Shown here one piece after another: positions 44,688 to 53,170 of a DNA stretch of 64,000 bases (its first letter is position 1; each line of letters opens with the position of its first letter). The DNA lies in NCBI GenBank assembly GCA_023386955.1, contig JAEWIS010000026.1:219728-283727 (forward strand). Reading direction: 5' to 3'. This stretch comes from Bacillota bacterium. Lineage in GTDB: Bacteria; Bacillota; Bacilli; Paenibacillales; NBRC-103111. Under the pieces are notes generated by a model. The model had not been told where the DNA came from. It saw only the letters and a program-made list of their open reading frames with translations, and did no database searches. The translations under genes and the position numbers were made by a program.

Positions 44688-45530
44688 TTACGCCCAATGC
44701 CCGGGAGCCCGCAAACCCGGTGGCAGCCTGGTGCCGGCATCGCCCTTGGCGGAGTTGACCTGCATCTGCGACAGGAACAAGGCCCCGCGCAGATCGGCGC
44801 CGCGCAAGTCCGCATCCCGCAGGTCTGCGCCGATGAAGTCGCAGTCCCGCAGGTCGGCCTTCTGCAGGTTGGCGGCAATGAGCATGGCGCCTCTCAGGTT
44901 GGCCCCCCGCCATAGCTTGCCCTTCAGATTGGCGCCGAAAAAATCCTTCCGGGTGGGAAGCGCTGAGGCGCTTCGCCCGGAGGCTGCAACCCCCTGCTGC
45001 CGCACCAGCCGGCTCGCTTCCTGCAGCGTGCCGTTCACCCCGGCACGCACTGCCGGCAAATCCAGCTCCAGCAGCGCCTCCGGCGGCTGGGCCGCCAGCT
45101 CCTCCAGTCGGGCGATAGCCTGCCCGGCTTCCGCATGCAGGGCTGCCGTCCGTCCGGCAGCCGCAATCTCGCGCAGATAGCTGATGATTTCGTGCAGCTG
45201 TTGCATAACCGGGAAAACCGCCAGCATCCGGTCAGCCGTGCCGCTGTCCTCCCGCCAGCTGTGCCCGCCGAAGGTCTGCTTGGACACCCGCTCTCCTGCG
45301 CCGAAGCAGTCATACACCGTGCAGCCCTTATACCCCTGCCCGCGCAGGGAATCATGGATGCCACAGCGGTAATCCTTCTGCAGATGGCGGCAGGGGCTTC
45401 CTCCCGGCTTATCGCAGGGAAAGTCTGCCGACTTGGCATACGGTAAGGCAACGCAGCACAGGCCGAAGCATTGGCTGCAATCGGTCTGCAGATGAGGCTG
45501 TAAAGGATCGATAACAGAATGATTCATCAT
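44688..45530 (-). CDS. Pentapeptide-repeat protein with Cys-rich N-terminus
   Basis: A 280-residue protein. The first 75 residues hold nine or more cysteines (CSQCFGLCC, then CDKPGGSPC, CGIH, GCTVYDC), which suggests a metal site of the YkgJ-like kind. A helical middle follows. The C-terminal part has about a dozen A(D/N)LR-type pentapeptides (GANLRGAMLIAANLQKADLR) that form a right-handed beta-helix. ATG 45530 was chosen because the next codon is also ATG and the upstream extension has no ribosome-binding site. It follows the GH42 gene on the same strand. The function is unknown. Confidence 0.85.
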   Translation of the reverse strand: MMNHSVIDPLQPHLQTDCSQCFGLCCVALPYAKSADFPCDKPGGSPCRHLQKDYRCGIHDSLRGQGYKGCTVYDCFGAGERVSKQTFGGHSWREDSGTADRMLAVFPVMQQLHEIISYLREIAAAGRTAALHAEAGQAIARLEELAAQPPEALLELDLPAVRAGVNGTLQEASRLVRQQGVAASGRSASALPTRKDFFGANLKGKLWRGANLRGAMLIAANLQKADLRDCDFIGADLRDADLRGADLRGALFLSQMQVNSAKGDAGTRLPPGLRAPGHWA

Positions 45531-45582
45531 TGGAACACTTCTTTTCGCAATAAAATAAGTAAACTTCAGCTTTTCCAGTGTA

Positions 45583-47589
45583 TCATGATTCGGCGGCAAG
45601 CTCCATGCGGATCACGCGGTAGCCAAAAGGAGGAAGAAAGAGGCGTCCTGCTGCAATCGCTTCTCCAGTCAGCGCATCTCGGCAGTCCTGGGGCACAGTG
45701 ACACTACCGCCTTGGCCGTGCATGTTAACCGCAACCCACAACCGGTAACCGACTCCTTCCCGGGGAGCCACGATGGTGCCCGGGCTCACGTCCGTCCGGA
45801 GAGTGACGCCGGCCTGCCCGGCATAATGCAGGAGGATCCGCCGGAGCATGGCTTCACCTTCTTCACCGGCGGGCAAGGAGCCCAGCATCACGATTTTGCC
45901 GCGGCCGACTGGCCGCTCCGTCAGAAATGCTTCGCCTTGTGACGGTCCTTGATCGATCAAGCCAATGGCCTTGGCGCTCACAGGCCGGAACACGGCGCTC
46001 CATAAGGACAACGGGGCCGTAATTCCGAGGGCCGTACCGGTGGTTCCGCTGCCGTCCATGGGATAGGTGTAGAGTGTTTCCACACCGGCAAGCTCCTCCA
46101 AGTACCGGCCAAGCGCAGCGTCTGTGGGAATGGTATGCTCTTGCGTTCTGCCTCCGGTAAGGGGGCCAACAATCCAGACAGCGCCTTTTTCCACCGCAGC
46201 AACAGCCTTGTCCGTCAGTTCTCTGGATAAATAGGGAAGATACGGAGTAGCATACAGCCGGTATCCGTCAAGATCAGCTCCTTCCGGCACCAAATCCCGG
46301 TGGAGCCCCAGATCAAGCAGTTGTTCATAATAATGGGTAATCAAGGAGCGGTGCTGCAGGTTCCGGTGGGGCTCCGTCCTTAAAAATACTTTAGCCCGGT
46401 CCGAATAGGTCACCCCAACCTCCGCCTGAAGCGGGCGGGTGCCCAGCAGGACAGGCTCCAGAATTCTTCGTGCATCCTCCACTTCCAGCACATTCCGGTA
46501 GCCGATGGAGGGTTTGCCCCAGGCGCTGAGGATTGCCCCGTGGGGCTGCTCGCAGCCTGAACGCTGCTGTCGCCACAGCCAATAGCAGAATGCCTCCGCT
46601 CCAAGAGCATATGCGGCTACCGCCTCAGCCTTCAGATAACCATCCGGATGAAGCTGGGGCTGACCGCGGAGGGAGCCGCCATGGCCGGGACTGGTTTCCA
46701 TCACCCAGAAGCCCCGGTCTTTTTTAACATTCCGCCATAAATCGCAGTTGATCAGATAAGCATTCCGGTTGGGGAAGCTGGCATACGTATCATACGCGGC
46801 AAAATCCAGCTTGCCAAACAGCCGCTCATTATTCAGATGAAACGCCACACTGCTGTTATGGGTAATTGGCTGAGGGGAGTGCTTACGGATCAGATCCGCC
46901 TGCATTTCCGAAAACTCAGCAATAAGCTCCATCGAAAAAAGCTGGTGCATCGTAGTAAGAGACGAGCTGTGAAGGAAGGGGACTGCCGTCGAAGGTTGTG
47001 GAATTTGCTCAAAAGTCTGGTAGGTCTGGCTCCATACCGCTGTTCCCCACGCTCCATTTAAGCGGCCAATGGTTCCGTAGCGCTGCTCCAGCCATGTATG
47101 CCAAAGCCCGCGGCAGGTTCCGCAGAAGCATTCGGCTACATGGGATTTGAATTCGTTGTCGATTTGCCAGGCGATTACACCGGGAAGACGGCCCAAGGCT
47201 TGCGCTTGGGCTTCCACAATCTTGGCGGAGCGCTCCCGGAAGTAAGGATGATTGGTGCAGGCATGCTGTCTGGAGCCATGGCCCATAACCCGGCCGTCCG
47301 GTTCCTGATGCATCCGCTCCGGATGTCCGTGGGAAATCCAGACAGGCGGGGTGGCCGTGGGAGTGCACATGACGGTGTCGATATCATGGGCATGGAGCAG
47401 ATTTACTGCTTCTATATATAATGAGAAATCGATCTTATCCTCCTCCGGTTCAAAAACGGACCAAGCAAATTCCCCCATCCTCACTACATTGATTCCGGTC
47501 TTTTTCATCATGGCAATATCCTGTTCCCAGATCTCGCGGCCCCAAAGTTCGGGGTACCAGGAGACGCCGTGATAGAGCTTACGGCCCAT
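45583..47589 (-). CDS. Beta-galactosidase, glycoside hydrolase family 42
   Basis: A 668-residue cytoplasmic enzyme for galactose-containing oligosaccharides. The acid/base is Glu146 in WQIDNEF and the nucleophile Glu298 in WVMETSPG. The zinc-binding cysteines of GH42 are present (Cys111 and CFCGTC at 154-159). The trimerisation and C-terminal domains are complete. ATG 47589 was chosen because GGAAGGAG at 47601-47608 suits it better than ATG 47598. It diverges from the ABC importer operon, as expected for removal of galactan side chains of rhamnogalacturonan I (compare B. subtilis YesZ). Confidence 0.93.
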   Translation of the reverse strand: MGRKLYHGVSWYPELWGREIWEQDIAMMKKTGINVVRMGEFAWSVFEPEEDKIDFSLYIEAVNLLHAHDIDTVMCTPTATPPVWISHGHPERMHQEPDGRVMGHGSRQHACTNHPYFRERSAKIVEAQAQALGRLPGVIAWQIDNEFKSHVAECFCGTCRGLWHTWLEQRYGTIGRLNGAWGTAVWSQTYQTFEQIPQPSTAVPFLHSSSLTTMHQLFSMELIAEFSEMQADLIRKHSPQPITHNSSVAFHLNNERLFGKLDFAAYDTYASFPNRNAYLINCDLWRNVKKDRGFWVMETSPGHGGSLRGQPQLHPDGYLKAEAVAAYALGAEAFCYWLWRQQRSGCEQPHGAILSAWGKPSIGYRNVLEVEDARRILEPVLLGTRPLQAEVGVTYSDRAKVFLRTEPHRNLQHRSLITHYYEQLLDLGLHRDLVPEGADLDGYRLYATPYLPYLSRELTDKAVAAVEKGAVWIVGPLTGGRTQEHTIPTDAALGRYLEELAGVETLYTYPMDGSGTTGTALGITAPLSLWSAVFRPVSAKAIGLIDQGPSQGEAFLTERPVGRGKIVMLGSLPAGEEGEAMLRRILLHYAGQAGVTLRTDVSPGTIVAPREGVGYRLWVAVNMHGQGGSVTVPQDCRDALTGEAIAAGRLFLPPFGYRVIRMELAAES

Positions 47590-47860
47590 TGTCGCCATCA
47601 CTCCTTCCGATTTTCTGTATGTTGGACATACATCCGCTTCCACTTTACTTCAGGGCCGCCGGGGGTTCAATAGGACGATTTTACCCGCTTAGGACAAGGG
47701 TTTACACAGTTTTGCCGGCTTTGCACTTTCTTGAAGCAAGGCCCAAATGCCCGAATTTTAGGCTGTTCAAGAATCTCCGATTGTCGGAAAATTTCCGCCG
47801 GGACATAATCAGGTCATAACCGCTCGAGAGAAGCGAAAGACAACCCGGAGGTGATGGGGA

Positions 47861-48823
47861 GTGAAGCAGGCAGCTGCGGAAAAGTTGACTGTTGTACCGA
47901 GTACCCAGAATAGTAAATGGAGCACGATTGGCAAACGATTGAAGAGAGACAAGTGGTTGTATCTATTGATTACACCCGGATTGCTATACTTCATCATCTT
48001 TAAGTACGTCCCCTTGTGGGGCATTCTGCTGGCCTTTAAGAATTACCAGCCGTTCCTCGGATTTTTCAAAAGTGACTGGGTAGGCCTCGATCACTTTACG
48101 ATGTTCTTCCAGAATATCGAGTTCACCATGCTCTTGCGCAATACCCTGGTCTTATCTTTATACAGCCTGGTCTTTTCCTTCCCTGCCCCGATCCTGCTGG
48201 CGCTTCTGTTAAATGAGGTCAGACTTTCGTGGTACAAGCGTTCCATTCAAACCCTGGTGTATGTGCCCCACTTTATCTCCATGGTTATCGTGGCGAGCTT
48301 GACTTACATCCTTCTGACCACAGAGGGCGGCACCATCAACGAATTTATCTTCCAATTAACGGGACAAAAAATATCCTTCCTCACCGATCCCGAATGGTTC
48401 AGACCGCTGATTATTCTCCAGACCATCTGGAAGGAATGCGGCTGGGGTACGGTAATCTTCCTGGCGGCATTGGCTGGCGTGGATGTAGAGCAGTATGAAG
48501 CGGCCATCATGGACGGCGCCAACCGCTGGAAGCAAACCTGGCATATTACGCTGCCCTCCATCCGGAGCACCATCGTCATCCTGTTGATCCTGCGGATGGG
48601 TAACATTCTGGACAACGGCTTTGAACAAATCTACCTGATGATGAACGCGCTGAACCGTGAGGTGGCCGAGGTATTCGATACCTATGTGTATACCGTCGGT
48701 ATTACCCAAGGCGCATTCAGCTACAGTACGGCAGTCGGCCTCTTCAAGTCTGTCATCGGCGTCACGCTGGTGCTGGGAAGCAACTGGCTGGCTAAACGAT
48801 TCGGCGAGTCCGGACTTTACTAA
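47861..48823 (+). CDS. Sugar ABC permease, LplB/YteP type
   Basis: A 320-residue permease with six spans and the cytoplasmic EAA motif (EQYEAAIMDGANRWKQTWHI). Its class (LplB/YteP) serves complex sugar importers, including that for rhamnogalacturonan oligosaccharides. GTG is the start, preceded by GGAGGTGATGGGGA. It is the first gene of the importer operon. Confidence 0.93.
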   Translation: MKQAAAEKLTVVPSTQNSKWSTIGKRLKRDKWLYLLITPGLLYFIIFKYVPLWGILLAFKNYQPFLGFFKSDWVGLDHFTMFFQNIEFTMLLRNTLVLSLYSLVFSFPAPILLALLLNEVRLSWYKRSIQTLVYVPHFISMVIVASLTYILLTTEGGTINEFIFQLTGQKISFLTDPEWFRPLIILQTIWKECGWGTVIFLAALAGVDVEQYEAAIMDGANRWKQTWHITLPSIRSTIVILLILRMGNILDNGFEQIYLMMNALNREVAEVFDTYVYTVGITQGAFSYSTAVGLFKSVIGVTLVLGSNWLAKRFGESGLY

Positions 48824-48838
48824 GAGGAGGTTTACAAG

Positions 48839-49720
48839 ATGGCCAAGCAATACAAAACAGTCGGCGGAACGGTCTTCGATATATCCAACTACCTCTTTTT
48901 GGGAGCAGCCGGGATCATTGCCATTCTGCCATTCCTGATTATCATCGCGGGCTCCTTCGCCTCTGATGCGGAAATCACCAAGCGCGCTGTGTTCCTGATT
49001 CCGGAAACCTTCACGCTGAATGCCTACCAGTTCATTTTCTCCACGGATTCCATCATGAGAAGCATCGGGGTTTCCGTGTATATCACCGTAGTCGGTACTA
49101 TCGTCAACCTGTTCTTCACGGTGACCATGGCATATCCTCTTGCCCGGCGCACGCTGATGGGACGCAATGTATTCCTGAACATGGTTATCTTCACCATGCT
49201 GTTCGGCGGCGGGATGATTCCCACCTACCTGGTTATTCGTGAGCTGAACATGCTGGATTCCTTCAACGCCCTGATTTTCCCCGGCGCCATCAGCGCCTTT
49301 AACCTGATTATCGTGAAAAACTTCTTCCAGGAGCTGCCCCCTGAAATTGAGGAAGCGGCCCGGATCGACGGCTGTCAGGAGCTGAGTCTTCTGTGGAAGA
49401 TCGTATTGCCCCTGTCCATGCCGGTTATTGCCACCTTTACCTTGTTCTACGCCGTTGGCCACTGGAACAACTTCTTCTCGGCTCTCTTGTACATCAATGA
49501 CCCGGCCAAATGGCCTCTGCAGGTTATGCTGCGCCAGATCGTTATGCTGTCTCAGGCAGCCGGCGATATGAACTCCATGGACCCCAACTTCGTCAAGCCA
49601 CCGGAGCAGTCCATTAAGATGGCGGTAATCGTAGTGGGTACACTTCCAATCCTGTGTGTATATCCGTTCCTGCAAAAGCACTTTGCTAAGGGCGTAATGA
49701 TCGGCTCCGTAAAAGGCTAA
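48839..49720 (+). CDS. Sugar ABC permease, LplC/YtcP type
   Basis: A 293-residue permease with six spans and the EAA motif (EIEEAARIDGCQELSLLWKI). It is the partner of the preceding permease. AAGAGGAGG precedes the ATG. No ATPase gene lies in the window; in this class a shared MsmX-type ATPase encoded elsewhere energises many importers. Confidence 0.93.
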   Translation: MAKQYKTVGGTVFDISNYLFLGAAGIIAILPFLIIIAGSFASDAEITKRAVFLIPETFTLNAYQFIFSTDSIMRSIGVSVYITVVGTIVNLFFTVTMAYPLARRTLMGRNVFLNMVIFTMLFGGGMIPTYLVIRELNMLDSFNALIFPGAISAFNLIIVKNFFQELPPEIEEAARIDGCQELSLLWKIVLPLSMPVIATFTLFYAVGHWNNFFSALLYINDPAKWPLQVMLRQIVMLSQAAGDMNSMDPNFVKPPEQSIKMAVIVVGTLPILCVYPFLQKHFAKGVMIGSVKG

Positions 49721-49737
49721 GCCTGAAGCGGAGACAA

Positions 49738-49796
49738 GCGGCGGATGGTTATTCCGGCGACCTCATGAATAGCAGTCTGAGAGCCATCCGCCTTTA
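49738..49796 (+). terminator. Hairpin between the permease and binding-protein genes
   Basis: GGCGGATGG and CCATCCGCC pair around a 37-nt loop, followed by TTTAC. It may be a weak terminator or an mRNA-stabilising element between the two genes. Confidence 0.45.
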
Positions 49797-49877
49797 CATG
49801 ACGAATTGCTCCATCTGGAGTTATTCCATATATGTTAGACCAAAATATGATTGACCAAATCAAGGAGGGTATAAAAA

Positions 49878-51467
49878 ATGAAAAGAAAAGCAAGCAGCAT
49901 GAAGCGTTTTGTTGCCGTTGTATCCGTTGGGACCATTGCTGCCGGAGCACTTGCAGGCTGCGGAGGCGGAGATAAGGATAATGCAGCTTCTCCTGCCGCA
50001 TCTGCAGGCTCCAGCGCAGCCGCTACCCAACAGCCGCCGCTTGATCTGACTATCATGCTTCCGACCTTCAAGACCAACTTCCCCAAGGATGACAGCCCTG
50101 TAGCCGCTGAGCTGGAGAAGCAAACCAATACCAACATCCACTTCGAGTGGGTACCGAATGCTTCCTATAACGATAAATTCAACATCACGCTGGCATCCGG
50201 CAAGCTTCCGCATCTGATCGCCGTATTGGGCGACCGTTCCTCCAGCTTCGTCAATGCTGTACGCTCCGGCGCATTCTGGGAGCTGAGCCCGTACCTGAAG
50301 GATTACAAAAACCTGTCCGGCGCTAACCCGACCGTACTGAACAACAGCTCCATCGACGGCAAAATTTACGGCGTTTACCGCGGCCGCGACCTGGGACGCC
50401 AAGGCTACTACTACCGCAAGGACTGGCTGGATGCAGTAGGTCTGCAAGTGCCGAAGACCATCGACGATTTCTACAACATGTTGAAAGCGTTTAAAGAAAA
50501 GGACCCGGACAAAAACGGCAAAGCCGATACCTATGGTATGGTTCTGGTTAAATGGACCGGCGGCTGGGCAAGCGGATTTGATAACATCAAGCTGTGGTTC
50601 GGCGCTCCCAACAAATGGGGTATCAAGGACGGCAAGCTGGTTCCCGAGCATCAATACGAAGAATATATCGATGGCCTGAAATTTATGAAGAAGCTGTATG
50701 ATGAGAAGCTCATCAACTCCGACTTCGCCGTATTTGACAGCGCCAAGTGGACTGATCCTCTCGTGAATAACCAAGCTGGCGTAATCGTAGACGTTGTGGA
50801 CGGCGCCGCGCGTGTTGATGACAAGATCCATGCCGCTCTGGCTAAAGAAGGCAAGGATAATCCGGACATCCATTATATGGGCGTATCCGCTGGTGTAACC
50901 GGCAAGGACGGCAAGCTGCATACTCTGCCTACAGCAGGCTACTCCGGTATGATGTCTATTCCGAAATCCTCTGTTAAGACAGAAGCTGAACTGAAGCGCG
51001 TTCTGACCTTCCTTGACCGCATTAACGATCCGGAAATGCAAACGCTGTTGAGCTTTGGCTTGGAAGGCAAGCACTATACAACCGATGCTGAGAAAAACGT
51101 AACCATCAGCAAGGATACTGTCCTGCTGGAATCCGAAGTGGAAGGCCTGAACCAAATGCTCTCCTTCCTGCCGAAGAGCAGCGCGCTGACTGTGAAGCAA
51201 ACCGCTCTCAGAAAGCAACAAACCGAATTGATCAAGAAGAACGAAGAGACCATCGTTGCCAACCCTGCTGCTCCGTTGATCTCTGATGTTTACAACCAAA
51301 AGGGACCTCAACTGGAAAACATCATCAATGACGCCCGTATCAAGTTCATCGTCGGCCAAATCGACGAAGCCGGCATGCGCGCTGCTTTCGAAACTTGGAA
51401 GAAATCCGGCGGCGACGATCTGGTGAAGGAAATGAACGAATTGTACGTGGCTGCCCAAAAGAAATAA
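49878..51467 (+). CDS. Extracellular sugar-binding lipoprotein (LplA/YtcQ-like), first
   Basis: A 529-residue solute-binding lipoprotein with lipobox LAGC and Cys28. EFFORT-like features of the family are present: LDLTIMLPTFKTNFP at the start of the mature domain, EWVPNASYNDKFNITLASG, and YRKDWLDAVGLQVPKTIDDF. It would deliver rhamnogalacturonan-type oligosaccharides to the two preceding permeases. AAGGAGG precedes the start. It is a paralogue of the next gene, with many motifs in common. Confidence 0.92.
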   Translation: MKRKASSMKRFVAVVSVGTIAAGALAGCGGGDKDNAASPAASAGSSAAATQQPPLDLTIMLPTFKTNFPKDDSPVAAELEKQTNTNIHFEWVPNASYNDKFNITLASGKLPHLIAVLGDRSSSFVNAVRSGAFWELSPYLKDYKNLSGANPTVLNNSSIDGKIYGVYRGRDLGRQGYYYRKDWLDAVGLQVPKTIDDFYNMLKAFKEKDPDKNGKADTYGMVLVKWTGGWASGFDNIKLWFGAPNKWGIKDGKLVPEHQYEEYIDGLKFMKKLYDEKLINSDFAVFDSAKWTDPLVNNQAGVIVDVVDGAARVDDKIHAALAKEGKDNPDIHYMGVSAGVTGKDGKLHTLPTAGYSGMMSIPKSSVKTEAELKRVLTFLDRINDPEMQTLLSFGLEGKHYTTDAEKNVTISKDTVLLESEVEGLNQMLSFLPKSSALTVKQTALRKQQTELIKKNEETIVANPAAPLISDVYNQKGPQLENIINDARIKFIVGQIDEAGMRAAFETWKKSGGDDLVKEMNELYVAAQKK

Positions 51468-51491
51468 TCCACCCGGATTATAGGCATTGCC

Positions 51492-51539
51492 AACAGGATA
51501 GGGGATGTGCAAAAAATGCACACCCCTGCCTGTTTTTTG
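51492..51539 (+). terminator. Terminator after the first binding-protein gene
   Basis: CAGGATAGGGGATGTGCA pairs with TGCACACCCCTGCCTG around an A-rich loop, followed by TTTTTT. It ends the importer operon before the second binding-protein gene. Confidence 0.9.
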
Positions 51540-51646
51540 TGTTTTTTTGGCCGCGTGGTCATGAAAAGCTTGTTCTTGGGTATGTAAACGGTATATGCTA
51601 AGTTAAGCAAACTATGGCGTATTCTGAAATCCAGTTGGAGGCAACG

Positions 51647-53170
51647 ATGAAAACCTACAGATATGTACTGCTCTTGGCTGCAGCAACGCTTGCCGCTGCC
51701 AGCGGGTGCCAGTCCGACAACCAAGAGAAAGCCGGCCCAGACGAGCCTTTTCCCATTACTCTGCTGACAGCCAACTTCTCCTCCAACCCTGCAAGTAAGG
51801 ACAGCAAGGTATGGAAGATGGTGGAGGAATATACCCATACCAATTTGAATATAATTTGGGCGCCCAATGCGTCCTATAACGATAAAATGAATATTTCCCT
51901 TGCTTCGGGGACGCTGCCCATGGTGATTAAGGTGGAGAATACCCATGTTCCCAGTGTAGCCGGAGCCATCCAGAAGGGGCAGATCTGGGAGATCGGTCCC
52001 TACTTAAGCCGCTTTCCCAACCTGAGCCAAGCGGATCCGGAGATTCTCGGCAACATTTCCAATGAAGGAAAGGTTTACGGCATTTATAGAGCGAGAAAGC
52101 AGGGCAGGCCGGGAATATCGTACCGCAAGGACTGGCTGGACAAGCTGAGCCTCTCCGAGCCCAAAACCATCGATGAGTTCTACGCGGTGCTGAAGGCTTT
52201 TACCGAAAAGGATCCGGACGGAAACGGCATTGACGATACATATGGTCTTGCTGTCTCCAAGTATCCCTTGCCCTGGGAGATGATGCAGGTTTGGTTCGGT
52301 GCACCCAACAAGTGGGGGATCGATGAACACGATAAGCTGATTCCCGAGCATTTTACGCCGGAATACCGCAACAGCCTGAAGTTTTTCCGCAAAATTTATG
52401 CCGAGGGCTTGGTCAATTCCGACTTCCCCATCTATGACTCCACCCGCTGGAATGATCAAGTCGTGAGCGGTCGTGCGGGAGTTATGCTGGATGTGGCGGA
52501 TACCGCAGGACGGCTGGAAACTAAATTGAAGCAGGCCAATCCTCATGCTGTCATCGATGTATTCGGGGCGGTGGAGGGACCTCATGGTTTGCGGAGCTTG
52601 AGCACCTCCGGTTATAACGGTGTCTATCTTATTTCGAAGAGCGGCGTCAAAACCGAGCAGGAATTGTTGAAGGTCCTGGGTTTTTTGGACAAGCTGAATG
52701 ATGAGCCCATGCAGCGGCTATTGTATTACGGTCTGGAAAATATCCACTACACCATGCATAACGGTGCTATGGAAAGCCTGCCCAACGATACCGTACCTCC
52801 GGAATACAACGCCAATGATCTGGAGCAGCTGCTTCCTCTGATTCCGGAGCTGACCAAGTTTAAAGCCGTTTCCCCGTTAAGGGAAAAGGTCAACACGGTC
52901 ATTGAGAATAATGAGAGGATTATTATCACCAATCCCGCAGAGGGGCTGGAATCGCCAACCTATACCCAGAAGGGCAATATGCTGGACGATATGATCTCTG
53001 AAGCAAGGATCCAGTATATTACCGGCAAAATAGACGATCCGGAATTTGACCGTCTGCTGGAAGCATGGCGGATAAGCGGCGGGGACAAGGTCATTCAAGA
53101 GATCAATGATGCCTACCGGGTGAGAAAGAATGCGTTGAAACAATCCGAAGAACCAGTGGTGAATAAGTGA
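51647..53170 (+). CDS. Extracellular sugar-binding lipoprotein, second
   Basis: A 507-residue lipoprotein with lipobox AASGC and Cys21. It shares with the previous protein WAPNASYNDKMNISLASGTL and SYRKDWLDKLSLSEPKTIDE, so the two arose by duplication. Unlike the first it is separated from the permeases by a terminator and its stop overlaps the AraC sensor gene, so it may act with that sensor rather than mainly in transport. TTGGAGGCAACG precedes ATG 51647. Confidence 0.9.
   Translation: MKTYRYVLLLAAATLAAASGCQSDNQEKAGPDEPFPITLLTANFSSNPASKDSKVWKMVEEYTHTNLNIIWAPNASYNDKMNISLASGTLPMVIKVENTHVPSVAGAIQKGQIWEIGPYLSRFPNLSQADPEILGNISNEGKVYGIYRARKQGRPGISYRKDWLDKLSLSEPKTIDEFYAVLKAFTEKDPDGNGIDDTYGLAVSKYPLPWEMMQVWFGAPNKWGIDEHDKLIPEHFTPEYRNSLKFFRKIYAEGLVNSDFPIYDSTRWNDQVVSGRAGVMLDVADTAGRLETKLKQANPHAVIDVFGAVEGPHGLRSLSTSGYNGVYLISKSGVKTEQELLKVLGFLDKLNDEPMQRLLYYGLENIHYTMHNGAMESLPNDTVPPEYNANDLEQLLPLIPELTKFKAVSPLREKVNTVIENNERIIITNPAEGLESPTYTQKGNMLDDMISEARIQYITGKIDDPEFDRLLEAWRISGGDKVIQEINDAYRVRKNALKQSEEPVVNK

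Noticed and set aside
49860..51521. A 553-codon minus-strand frame opposite the first sugar-binding lipoprotein gene
   Set aside because: It mirrors the real gene and shows no signal, motif or start context.
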